NCBI GenBank assembly: GCA_024278655.1
Contig: JAJRSV010000071.1
Coordinates: forward strand, 1 to 11,814
Direction: 5' to 3'
From: Bacteroidota bacterium
GTDB taxonomy: Bacteria > Bacteroidota > Ignavibacteria > Ignavibacteriales > Ignavibacteriaceae
Length of the DNA: 11,814 bases
Shown: positions 1-6,910 of the stretch, piece by piece
How the letters are laid out: the number at the start of each line of letters is the position of its first letter
Position numbering within the stretch: position 1 is the first letter of the stretch
Position numbers and translations under genes: made by a program
Notes under the pieces: model-generated
Told to the model about the DNA's origin: nothing
The model's input: the letters and a program-made list of their open reading frames with translations, nothing else
Databases searched by the model: none

Positions 1-1208
1 AAACCGATTCTACCACGCATAAAGTTGTAGAACTGATCGGCTCCCTGCGGTGAACCCAAAGTCGGGTCGGTCACACTTGCATCACCCCTGGTGAAGTAAT
101 AAGATGCGGTCATCGGCAGGTTAATAAAACCGGGACCTCTTATTTCGTTGTTAAATATTGCGAAATCTGCTGCATCGTCAATACCATTCTTATTTCTGTC
201 CTGTCCTGCAACACCCGGAACAATCGGACCCTGGAAAAAGTCGAATCCGGCTGCCGGTGGAGGTAAAGGACTGTAAGTTGCATCGTTTGCAATACCGTTG
301 TATGCATAAGACATACTTAAAACAGTATCGCTGCCTGCAAAGTCATCTGTCGAGTTACCGACGTCGGGATCCGACCACATCGATATATACATACTATCGA
401 ATGTAACGGGGGTACCCGGTAACACATCGGTTTTATTTATCAGTTTATATCTTCTGAAGAACATGTTTCCCAAAGCACCTGTTTGAGCATAAGCCCAAAA
501 AGTTGCCTGCATTTCGATGCCTAAAGGAATTGTTCCGTAAAGGTCCTGAGTAAGACCGGGGTTCCAGTCGTTTGCAACATACCATATTGTCTGGTCGGCA
601 CCGGGAACACCGGGAACATCGACGTTAGGATCGTAAACACCGTTACCGTCAACGTCATCATAAGGTGCACCGTATTGAGCGGGCCATTCGGTCCAGTCTA
701 ACTCATACTGTGCTCTAACGTCCGATTCGGATTTTCCCTCGTCGTTGGCTTCCATCGATAAATCGACAGGAGGACCGCCGGGGTAAACATCCGGACGAAC
801 TCTGTAAATTCTAACTACATCATCATCGGGGCTTTGTACGGTTCCATCCTGCAGGATAGCACCGCCCTGAAGACCTTCGCGATATGTAGAACCACCGACT
901 CTTACCTGCGGATCGCCAGCAATTTTGGCGCCCCATACCAAGCCGGATTCGAATATAGCAGTTTTACCACTGCCCTTGGGGAATACCAGTCCCGCATTTG
1001 ATTCGGCAACATCGATATCAGAGGTACCAGTGTTCTTAATAACAGTAGAAATGTTATTAATATTCATGAACGCTCTTATCGGTTGCCCGGTAACTTTGTA
1101 CAAATCATTTTGCTTTTTCCCACCGTCACCCTCTGCAAAGGCGCTGCCTACAATAAATGCAGTGCCTAAGAGGAAGACAAGCAAGAATTTTAACGATTTT
1201 GAATTCAT
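1..1208 (-). CDS. Large exported protein of unknown function, 3' truncated by window edge; partner of the TonB receptor
   Basis: The reading frame is open from ATG at 1208 to the left edge (402 residues visible), so the C-terminus lies outside. Residues 1-25 form a signal peptide (Lys-containing start, hydrophobic core, GSAFA cleavage site). No named domain is recognised with certainty. The pattern (NNISTVIKNTG near 51, VWGAK near 91, RRYKLINKT near 252, MWSDPDVGNSTDDF near 277) matches, from memory, a family of large secreted proteins in Ignavibacteria and related phyla that often end in a T9SS tail; that tail is not in view here. Two Asp/Asn-rich loops (184-197 and 337-349) resemble calcium-binding loops. 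AAGGAG at 1219-1224 lies 10 bases before ATG and supports this start. The gene begins 45 bases after the receptor stop, so the two are probably co-transcribed. A surface role beside the receptor is inference. Confidence 0.8.
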   Translation of the reverse strand, partial: MNSKSLKFLLVFLLGTAFIVGSAFAEGDGGKKQNDLYKVTGQPIRAFMNINNISTVIKNTGTSDIDVAESNAGLVFPKGSGKTAIFESGLVWGAKIAGDPQVRVGGSTYREGLQGGAILQDGTVQSPDDDVVRIYRVRPDVYPGGPPVDLSMEANDEGKSESDVRAQYELDWTEWPAQYGAPYDDVDGNGVYDPNVDVPGVPGADQTIWYVANDWNPGLTQDLYGTIPLGIEMQATFWAYAQTGALGNMFFRRYKLINKTDVLPGTPVTFDSMYISMWSDPDVGNSTDDFAGSDTVLSMSYAYNGIANDATYSPLPPPAAGFDFFQGPIVPGVAGQDRNKNGIDDAADFAIFNNEIRGPGFINLPMTASYYFTRGDASVTDPTLGSPQGADQFYNFMRGRIG

Positions 1209-1218
1209 ATTTGTTAAA

Positions 1219-1224
1219 CTCCTT
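1219..1224 (-). promoter_or_regulatory. Ribosome binding site of the receptor's partner gene
   Basis: On the minus strand AAGGAG lies 10 bases before the ATG at 1208. It lies inside the 45-base gap after the receptor gene. No terminator or promoter is evident in that gap, which fits one transcript for both genes. Confidence 0.6.
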
Positions 1225-1253
1225 ATTTGTTTATTCATCAGTTTGAACACCTA

Positions 1254-4200
1254 TTAATATTCTAACCGAATACCAAATCTAACCTGACGAGGAGGACCGA
1301 ACATAAGAGGACGTGTGGTGTACTCGGCACCAGTAGTTGCCTCTCTCCACTGTTCCTGATAATCCAGATTTATAGCTTTGTACAGATTAACGAAATCCGG
1401 ACCTAATGTATTAGCTAATACTCCGCCAAGGTTAGGATCGCTTAAGTAACCGTCATCATCCGGTGAACCGGTTCTTAAGAACACATTCTGAACGATTCTT
1501 GTGTTAAGAACATTAATAACCCATAGGTACACATTCAGCTTAAGTTGTTCACCGATTCTAAATGTTTTGTCCCATCTAAGATCTAACTGGAATGTAGAAG
1601 GTGTTGTAGATGAATTCAACGGTTCTAATGGTTGTCTGTCTCTTGCATCTCCCTCTAAGTTAGCACCACCTTTACCTCTTGTGTAAGGATGACCGCTCGA
1701 GAAGGTGAACAATAACGAAAGACCCATTTCCTGAAAAACGGGACCGCCGTCCTGATAACCAAAACGATAATCTACACTAACATTACCTCTTATAGCGTTG
1801 TTAAACTCAAGAGGCGAAATATATTGCGGTTGGAAAATTGTAACACCGTCTAAAGGTGCACCAACAATTCCTCTGCTTGAATACGGGAATGAACCTGTAC
1901 CTTTAGCATCCTGGAATGTGATGGTTCCGTATGCGAGGAATCTTTCGATTCTGTGCATATTGAAAGTTATCTCGATACCTTTTGTGGTTGCAAAGTCACC
2001 GTTCATAAGTATGCTGTAAGCACCGAAAGGTGAACCTTCTGCAACATTCTGCTGCTGGTATACAACCTGGTCAACTATATCTTTATAGAAACCTGTAATA
2101 TCGAACGATGCGAAATCGCCAATCATCTGAGAGAAACCGACTTCGTATTGAGTTGTTCTTGTAGGTCTTACATTAAATCCAACCGGTGCCGGAATAAAGA
2201 AACCGCCGCCGATTTGTCTTCCGGTAGCGTTAAGACCCTGGTAAACGTCTCTCAGTCTTGTCTGCTGAACAAACTTACCCCACTGAGCGTGGAATACCGT
2301 TTGATCGGTAATAGGGAATGAGAAACCGAGACGAGGGCTAACTGCGCTGAATGATGGTGTTTGAGTAACACCGTCGGCAATAACATCGCCTGTTTGTTTT
2401 ACCCAGGTTAGTTCCGGTCTTGTAGGATCTTTAGGCATCCAGTTGTCGATATCGATATAATCGTAACGCAGACCAGCATTAATAATAAGATCATTAAACT
2501 CAAATCTGTCCTGAACATAAATACCCATGAAAACAGGATTACGTGCCTGTTCCCATTCGGGTAAGCCGTCGTTAGTACGGTTACCGAAAACATCGTAACC
2601 GAAGTTGTTTACACCTCTTCTTCTAATCAAAGTTTCGGTAGAAACTTTTTGCGGATCGCCGTCCGGCAATCTGTTATTCTGATCAATAAGTCCGGGCATA
2701 TTCATAACGGTTTCGTTATTAAGCGAGAAGTTTCTTATATCGTAGTACTGATACTCACCGCCTATTTTTACCTGATGGACTTTAGCTATTTCAGTAGAGA
2801 AGTTAAGTGTAACATTATAGTTGCGTCTGTCGAATTTAGAATAACCGGCAACAACATCACCGGGCGCATTAAATGAAAAGCTTAAGATATCATATCTTTT
2901 AGGTCTCTGGTAACGACCGAGGTTTCCGCCTCTTGATCTGTCCCAGATAATTCCGGCATTAGCGTTAGCAACACTATCGCCGTAACCAAGCCAGTTGTCT
3001 TTTAATATAGGATCGAAAGCGTTCTGGTTATTAAATGCATAACCAACGTTCAACTCCCAATAAGTTGTCGGATTAACCATATGAGTCATCTTCAGGTTTA
3101 TTGAAGCGTCTTCCGACTCAATCTGCTCGGTTCTGAATGTATTTAAGAAGTTTGCAATATTACCGGCATTACGGGCAGGAGCCCAGGGGTTATAGGTAGT
3201 GCCGTTATTATAGGTTCCAACAACTCTTAAAATAATCGGGTTGAAATCGAGTTGTAACGAACCGGTAATGTTATAGTTTTCATCCCAGTTCTGTAAAACC
3301 GGACCGGCAGGGTAGAAGAAATCGAGAGTATCGCCGGTAGTCGGGTCGCCAATTCTTCCCAGATTCATACCGGGATAGTTCTGCGGCTCTTTATCTCTTA
3401 TATAGTTATAATCGAAGAGTAAGAACAATTTAAATCTCGGATCGATAATCGGTCCGCTGATAGATCCGATAAACTCATTGTAACCGTACCAGTAAGAATC
3501 GAATAGTTTTTCACCGCTGTATCTGTCTTTGGTACCTCTGAAACCGAGGTTATCGGTAATGTAATGAACATTAGCATGCCAATCGGTAGTTCCGGTTTTA
3601 ATTTGCTGGCGAATAATACCGGAGTTGGCACCTCCGAATTCAGCGGTGTAACCACCTGCCTGAACCTGAATTTCTTCGAGAGCATCCTGAACAATAGTAA
3701 CTCTTGCACCACCAACCATCGGGTCGGTAATGCTTGTGCCTTCAAGATAATAACCAACTTCATCCTGGCGACCGCCACGGATAAATATTGTATTATCTTG
3801 CAGAACAACACCTGCTGTTAAACCGATAATGTTATCAACACCTCTAACAGGTAAAGCGTCTATATCTTCACTTGTTGTAATTCTGTTAGCATTGGTGTTG
3901 TATTTGTTTATGAGCAGTTTTTTAGCAACGACCGTAACTTCGCCAACTTCAATTCCCGCGGGGGCAAGCTGGAAGTTTAATTCGGTGGTAAGATCCGCAT
4001 TTATACGGACGTTAGAGACAGTCATTGCCTGATAGCCGATGTACGAAGCTTTAACTTCATAAACACCAGCATCCAGATTAAGGATGGTGTACTCGCCGTT
4101 GACATCGGTAGCAGCACCAAATGAAGTACCAACAACGATAACGTTAGCACCTATTAGCGGCTCACCAGTCTCACGGTCGGTAACCTTTCCCTTTAGTTTT

Positions 4201-4271
4201 CCTGCCGTCCCTGCCAGGGCTAAACCGGGCAACAACAGGAAGAAAAAGAGAACAGTAAGTATTCTGTTCAT
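1254..4271 (-). CDS. TonB-dependent outer-membrane receptor with carboxypeptidase-D-like N-terminal domain
   Basis: This 1005-residue protein has a signal peptide (1-20, ending LALA). A carboxypeptidase-regulatory-like beta-sandwich follows (about 25-105; GKVTDRETGEPLIGANV start, DVNGEYTILNL). A TonB-box-like segment EVTVVA lies at 111-116. The plug domain spans about 125-228 (IFIRGGRQDE, YYLEGTSITDP, EEIQVQAGGYTAEFGGANSG). The rest is a long barrel of alternating aromatic and polar strands ending in a C-terminal Tyr (RFGIRLEY), as expected for BAM-inserted porins. Proteins of this family import scarce ligands across the outer membrane using TonB-ExbBD energy; the substrate cannot be read from the sequence. 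AGGAGAG sits 6 bases before ATG. The gene follows a structured leader and is followed after 45 bases by a large exported protein, an arrangement analogous to SusC with a surface partner. The reading frame is intact. Confidence 0.93.
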   Translation of the reverse strand: MNRILTVLFFFLLLPGLALAGTAGKLKGKVTDRETGEPLIGANVIVVGTSFGAATDVNGEYTILNLDAGVYEVKASYIGYQAMTVSNVRINADLTTELNFQLAPAGIEVGEVTVVAKKLLINKYNTNANRITTSEDIDALPVRGVDNIIGLTAGVVLQDNTIFIRGGRQDEVGYYLEGTSITDPMVGGARVTIVQDALEEIQVQAGGYTAEFGGANSGIIRQQIKTGTTDWHANVHYITDNLGFRGTKDRYSGEKLFDSYWYGYNEFIGSISGPIIDPRFKLFLLFDYNYIRDKEPQNYPGMNLGRIGDPTTGDTLDFFYPAGPVLQNWDENYNITGSLQLDFNPIILRVVGTYNNGTTYNPWAPARNAGNIANFLNTFRTEQIESEDASINLKMTHMVNPTTYWELNVGYAFNNQNAFDPILKDNWLGYGDSVANANAGIIWDRSRGGNLGRYQRPKRYDILSFSFNAPGDVVAGYSKFDRRNYNVTLNFSTEIAKVHQVKIGGEYQYYDIRNFSLNNETVMNMPGLIDQNNRLPDGDPQKVSTETLIRRRGVNNFGYDVFGNRTNDGLPEWEQARNPVFMGIYVQDRFEFNDLIINAGLRYDYIDIDNWMPKDPTRPELTWVKQTGDVIADGVTQTPSFSAVSPRLGFSFPITDQTVFHAQWGKFVQQTRLRDVYQGLNATGRQIGGGFFIPAPVGFNVRPTRTTQYEVGFSQMIGDFASFDITGFYKDIVDQVVYQQQNVAEGSPFGAYSILMNGDFATTKGIEITFNMHRIERFLAYGTITFQDAKGTGSFPYSSRGIVGAPLDGVTIFQPQYISPLEFNNAIRGNVSVDYRFGYQDGGPVFQEMGLSLLFTFSSGHPYTRGKGGANLEGDARDRQPLEPLNSSTTPSTFQLDLRWDKTFRIGEQLKLNVYLWVINVLNTRIVQNVFLRTGSPDDDGYLSDPNLGGVLANTLGPDFVNLYKAINLDYQEQWREATTGAEYTTRPLMFGPPRQVRFGIRLEY

Positions 4272-4275
4272 ATCT

Positions 4276-4282
4276 CTCTCCT
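4276..4282 (-). promoter_or_regulatory. Ribosome binding site of the TonB receptor gene
   Basis: Minus-strand AGGAGAG lies 6 bases upstream of the receptor ATG, a strong Shine-Dalgarno match. Its GGAGAG core is complementary to CTCTCC at 4452-4457 inside the leader ORF, so sequestration by long-range pairing is possible. That pairing is inference. Confidence 0.65.
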
Positions 4283-4311
4283 AGATTTTTGATTATATGA
4301 GTTAATTTCAT

Positions 4312-4336
4312 TGAGTGACAAATTTTAATTCACTCA
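4312..4336 (-). promoter_or_regulatory. Hairpin in the receptor leader, just upstream of the RBS
   Basis: The arms 4312-4318 and 4330-4336 form a perfect 7-bp inverted repeat (TGAGTGA/TCACTCA) around an 11-base AT-rich loop. It lies between the terminator-like hairpin and the receptor RBS and has no T-tract. It may be a leader stem or a protein-binding site; no function is assigned. Confidence 0.4.
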
Positions 4337-4341
4337 GTATT

Positions 4342-4367
4342 AAGAAAAAATCACTTTTGTAAAAGTG
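4342..4367 (-). terminator. Terminator-like hairpin in the receptor leader (possible attenuator)
   Basis: Minus-strand CACTTTT and AAAAGTG form a 7-bp inverted repeat at 4352-4367 with a 2-base spacer, realistically 6 bp with a 4-base loop. It is followed at once by ATTTTTTCTT. The form is that of an intrinsic terminator, but the stem is AT-rich and probably weak. It lies about 70 bases before the receptor start and downstream of the leader ORF, so it could act as an attenuator rather than a gene end. Confidence 0.4.
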
Positions 4368-4377
4368 CTGAATAACT

Positions 4378-4442
4378 CCGATGGTATTAATGCGCATAGA
4401 TATTTTATTGCCTGCGGTAAGATTACTGCATCGGCGGCATTA
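4378..4442 (-). promoter_or_regulatory. Candidate structured leader RNA with crossing stem arms
   Basis: On the minus strand the arms come in the order TAATGC (4442-4437), CCGATG (4434-4429), GCATTA (4393-4388), CATCGG (4383-4378). The first pairs perfectly with the third and the second with the fourth, 6 bp each. The pairs cross, so they form either a pseudoknot or two mutually exclusive folds. The first arm overlaps the stop codon of the leader ORF, so a terminating ribosome would mask it. I see no consensus core of the cobalamin, TPP or c-di-GMP riboswitches. Six-base matches arise by chance at this length, so this is a hypothesis. Confidence 0.3.
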
Positions 4443-4505
4443 CACCTGTTCGGAGAGTGTTTTTGTGACACACAAATGAATTAAGAAAAGAGTATAAAAT
4501 CTCAT
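4440..4505 (-). CDS. Possible 21-residue leader ORF upstream of the TonB receptor
   Basis: ATG at 4505 opens a 21-codon frame ending in TAA at 4442-4440. It is preceded by CGGAGG (GGAGG at 4509-4513), the best Shine-Dalgarno match in this gap, though only 3 bases separate it from ATG. The predicted peptide starts MRFYTLFLIHLC and ends TLSEQV: a hydrophobic first half and a polar second half. It resembles no family I know. It lies 168 bases before the receptor ATG, and its stop overlaps an arm of the crossing stems. It could be a regulatory leader peptide, a real small membrane peptide, or a chance ORF. Confidence 0.35.
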   Translation of the reverse strand: MRFYTLFLIHLCVTKTLSEQV

Positions 4506-4528
4506 AAACCTCCGTTTTTTCCGAGAAA

Positions 4529-4534
4529 ATTATA
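4529..4534 (-). promoter_or_regulatory. Candidate -10 element for the leader/receptor transcript
   Basis: Minus-strand TATAAT lies 23 bases before the leader ORF's ATG. A transcript starting about 7 bases later would carry the GGAGG and the leader ORF. The matching -35 position reads only TTTTAA. A good TTGACT at 4574-4569 is too far upstream to pair with this -10. The promoter rules of this lineage are uncertain, so confidence is low. Confidence 0.2.
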
Positions 4535-4597
4535 AAATCATTAGTAACGTCTTAAAAAATATCAACAAAGTCAATACTTTTTTAAATTGTTTGTGTT

Positions 4598-4656
4598 TTT
4601 TATAATAAACGGATTTTCCCGTATAAAATTTCAAATCGCATTTATTTTTGAAATTT
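4598..4656 (-). terminator. Tandem hairpins at the 3' end of the DUF6029-like gene
   Basis: A perfect 10-bp inverted repeat (AAATTTCAAA/TTTGAAATTT, arms 4656-4647 and 4635-4626, 11-base loop) starts within the stop codon. A second small stem (ACGGG/TCCGT, 4622-4609) follows and leads into TTTATTAT. Together they suggest 3'-end formation or transcript stabilisation. The first stem is almost wholly A/T and the T-tract is imperfect, so terminator strength is uncertain. Confidence 0.4.
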
Positions 4657-6256
4657 ATAACCTTGTAAACATTTTTAATTCCACTCCTTTAAACTCCGGT
4701 TCGTATCTGCAAACGCCTCCGATACAAATATTACCCGCCTGGCGCGTACCGACCAACAGCCTGAGATCGGTATGATGACCTATCCTGAAGCCCACCTGAA
4801 CAAATCCCCAAAACTTTCTTACGATGTGTCCGCTTTCCGGTTCTTTGGTTTGAACCTCGGCAACAACCGAAAAACTGAACCCGGGCGACCTAAGATATTC
4901 GATTGAAATCACATCGTCGTAGTACTGTTCGTTTGTAATCCGCTCGGTTGTGAACTGATGTTCGAAAATTAATTTTATCGTGTTTATTCCTCCGAAATAA
5001 TATCTCCCCTCAAATATCGGAGTGATGTTCTTCGTGTTTGTCGATAGCTCTTCGTTATAAGCAAGTGCTAAAATGGTTGTTAAGTCAGCACTCCAATCCC
5101 TCTCGCCGTGAAAGAAAAATTCTTTTAATTGTGTTTCTACAGGAATATTAATGTTACGCACTCTCTGATAATAAGATGAAGAAGGAAGTGTTTTTGTAAT
5201 AGTATATGCGGCACTAAAATATGTGTCCATATCCAACCTGTAACCCGCGGCAACCTGATAGCCCTGCTCGTTATTTGGATCTAACGGAGAAGGATGCCTG
5301 TTTGGAAGCATATACGAATATTCGATTCGTACTGCGGGAGGAGTATTATAATTAACCGTACCGTCTTCGGAAGTAAAAGAATAATTATCGTAATACTTAT
5401 ATTCGCCTAATAAAGAAAGCTGACCGAAGTAAAAATTAATGTTGCCGTAAAAACCCTCGCCTATTTTCGATTCCGCATTATTAAAAACTCTTTGCTGAAT
5501 ATCGCTGTTCATTTTTATTCCATATTCTCCGTAAATATCCAGCTTCCAAAAACTTGGTAATAATCTCACTGTAGCCATATCGGTTTTTGCAAGCCCTTCC
5601 GTCGGCGGTAAGTTAGAAGCATAAGTGGCGCCTATCTTCAATCCTTTTAATCCCCTGTATTCCAAATCGATAAGGTGAAGTATATCTTTTCTTTCCGCCT
5701 GCGAGTTTTCGGGCATTCCCGAAAGTGCCGTTAAAACAAAGCCGGCATACTTGCCCGATACCTGCAACCCTAACAAATTGTTGTCTATTCGTATGCTTCT
5801 GTCTTCATAACTGCTTAGCACCATCCCTCTTCCTACCAAGGTGTAGTAGTTGCCCAATAAAATTTTTAAACCCTCGGTGGGACTGCCAATATCGACTCCA
5901 AAATATTTATAATCTATTTTTGCATATTTGTCTTTTCCCCTGCTGATAGAAGGATCGGGATCGTTCGGTTGGAAAATATCTAAGCGGAGACCGGCTGTAA
6001 ATATACCTTTGCTGTAATCAAGGTTTAACCAGTTCTCAAGTATTTCTCTTTTCGTATCGACGTTGTATGAATATTCAAGATGATTCGAGAGCCCTAAACC
6101 TTCGGGCAGAAGATTTAATCTGCCGCCCAACTGTGCGTACGAAGGAATTGCATAAACAATTATTAAAAAGATTATCAGCTTCTGTAAACGATTTATATTT
6201 TCCGGATGAAAACTTCGGAAAGAGTTTTTACAAAATTTAAAAGCAGATTGTTGCAT
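4655..6256 (-). CDS. DUF6029-like outer-membrane beta-barrel protein
   Basis: From ATG at 6256 the protein has 533 residues. A TTG at 6283 would add nine but has no visible RBS. A polar N-terminal stretch of about 24 residues precedes a signal-like hydrophobic segment (LIIFLIIVYAIPSYAQ); that extension is unusually long. The mature part is rich in amphipathic, aromatic beta strands and ends in MFTRL, consistent with a barrel. Segment GNYYTLVGRGMVLSSYEDRS and the C-terminal CIGGVCRYEP (Cys 511 and 516) are what I associate with DUF6029, a Bacteroidota family of unknown function. The reading frame is intact. It lies downstream of the TlpA-like thioredoxin, separated by a palindromic element; the close Cys pair could be a thioredoxin substrate (inference). 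A barrel is well supported; the family name rests on recall. Confidence 0.82.
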   Translation of the reverse strand: MQQSAFKFCKNSFRSFHPENINRLQKLIIFLIIVYAIPSYAQLGGRLNLLPEGLGLSNHLEYSYNVDTKREILENWLNLDYSKGIFTAGLRLDIFQPNDPDPSISRGKDKYAKIDYKYFGVDIGSPTEGLKILLGNYYTLVGRGMVLSSYEDRSIRIDNNLLGLQVSGKYAGFVLTALSGMPENSQAERKDILHLIDLEYRGLKGLKIGATYASNLPPTEGLAKTDMATVRLLPSFWKLDIYGEYGIKMNSDIQQRVFNNAESKIGEGFYGNINFYFGQLSLLGEYKYYDNYSFTSEDGTVNYNTPPAVRIEYSYMLPNRHPSPLDPNNEQGYQVAAGYRLDMDTYFSAAYTITKTLPSSSYYQRVRNINIPVETQLKEFFFHGERDWSADLTTILALAYNEELSTNTKNITPIFEGRYYFGGINTIKLIFEHQFTTERITNEQYYDDVISIEYLRSPGFSFSVVAEVQTKEPESGHIVRKFWGFVQVGFRIGHHTDLRLLVGTRQAGNICIGGVCRYEPEFKGVELKMFTRL

Positions 6257-6310
6257 AAAAAGAGTTTCCGTTTTAAACAGCAAATGTTGTATAATTTATT
6301 TAAACCCGCG

Positions 6311-6390
6311 GGCTGACCAAAGCCGATCAATCAAATCGTGCTCGTATGTTTCGCAGCACAGATTAATAATCTGTGCTACTCTGGGTCAAC
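6311..6390 (-). repeat. REP-like palindromic element between the thioredoxin and barrel genes
   Basis: A perfect 10-bp inverted repeat with a 3-base loop (arms 6355-6364 and 6368-6377, core AGCACAGATT) sits in the 144-base gap. It is flanked by GGCTGACC (6311-6318) and GGTCAACC (6383-6390), which form an imperfect outer inverted repeat with one non-Watson-Crick position. CCCGCGGG (6305-6312) abuts one end. There is no T-tract, so an intrinsic terminator is unlikely. The layout resembles REP or MITE-like dispersed elements; only one copy is seen here, so the repeat label is unproven. The rest of the gap shows no convincing promoter. Confidence 0.4.
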
Positions 6391-6400
6391 CAACAGATTA

Positions 6401-6910
6401 CTATTGCTTAAGTAATTCCTCGATTTTTTCTTTCAGCTCTAATTCATCGCCTCTCGTGTAACCGAGATGCGAGTAAAGTATTACACCGTTTTTATCCATC
6501 AGCACCGTAAAGGGAACTGCCTGAGCATAGTAAATACGCGCAACATCCGAATTGGAATCGAGCAGCACCGGAAAAGTGTATCCTCTCGAACGGACATACG
6601 GTTTAACTTTTGCAAGTGTCCTTACATCATCAACAGAAATGGCAAGCATCTTAAATCCTTTGTCTTTAAACTCATCGTATATCTTCTGATACTCCTGCAG
6701 TTCTTCGAGACACGGCTTGCACCATGTTGCCCAGAAACTTAGCAGCACCGGTCCTTCGCCGAGAAACTGATTCAGCTCAACGTAATCGCCGTCAAGATTT
6801 TCGAGTTTGAAATTAGGTGCCTGTCTTCCGCTAAGCGTTGCCTCTTCTTCCTGAGCAAAAACAGTAAATGAAACAACAACCGTTAACAACAGATATAAAA
6901 GTGTTTTCAT
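6401..6910 (-). CDS. TlpA/ResA-like exported thioredoxin (thiol-disulfide oxidoreductase)
   Basis: A 169-residue protein with a signal peptide (1-19, ending VFA, then Gln20). A TlpA/AhpC-TSA-type thioredoxin fold follows: APNFKLENLDG (31-41), the active site FWATWCKPC (59-67, Cys64 and Cys67), the cis-proline segment AVPFTVLMDKNG (131-142, Pro133), and a C-terminal amphipathic helix. All catalytic landmarks are present and the length is usual. Proteins of this type reduce disulfides in exported proteins, classically in cytochrome c maturation, taking electrons from an inner-membrane DsbD/CcdA partner; no such partner or cytochrome gene is visible here. There is no T9SS tail, so it should stay in the periplasm. 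Its ATG directly follows the stop of the upstream gene, and GGAG lies within that gene's last codons, which points to translational coupling. Oxidoreductase function is firm; the substrate is unknown. Confidence 0.93.
   Translation of the reverse strand: MKTLLYLLLTVVVSFTVFAQEEEATLSGRQAPNFKLENLDGDYVELNQFLGEGPVLLSFWATWCKPCLEELQEYQKIYDEFKDKGFKMLAISVDDVRTLAKVKPYVRSRGYTFPVLLDSNSDVARIYYAQAVPFTVLMDKNGVILYSHLGYTRGDELELKEKIEELLKQ

Noticed and set aside
925..1257. Plus-strand ORF of 110 codons
   Set aside because: It lies antisense to the partner gene and its upstream gap, has no recognisable protein features, and is explained as a shadow of the minus-strand frame.
3398..3811. Minus-strand 137-codon ORF inside the receptor gene
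   Set aside because: It is an alternative frame of the TonB receptor, whose frame there encodes a clear plug and early barrel.
4378..4442. Known riboswitch (cobalamin or TPP) before the TonB receptor
   Set aside because: Neither the cobalamin-box core nor the TPP-type conserved core could be found, so no known class is claimed.
4569..4574. TTGACT as a -35 box with TATAAT at 4529-4534
   Set aside because: The spacing is 34 bases, far from the usual 16-18, and no good -10 is found at the right distance.
6257..6283. TTG at 6283 as the start of the barrel gene
   Set aside because: There is no ribosome binding site before it, and it would further lengthen an already long pre-signal extension; ATG at 6256 is preferred.
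6355..6377. Hairpin as an intrinsic terminator of the thioredoxin gene
   Set aside because: The stem is strong but no T-tract follows on the minus strand, so it fits a REP-like palindrome better.
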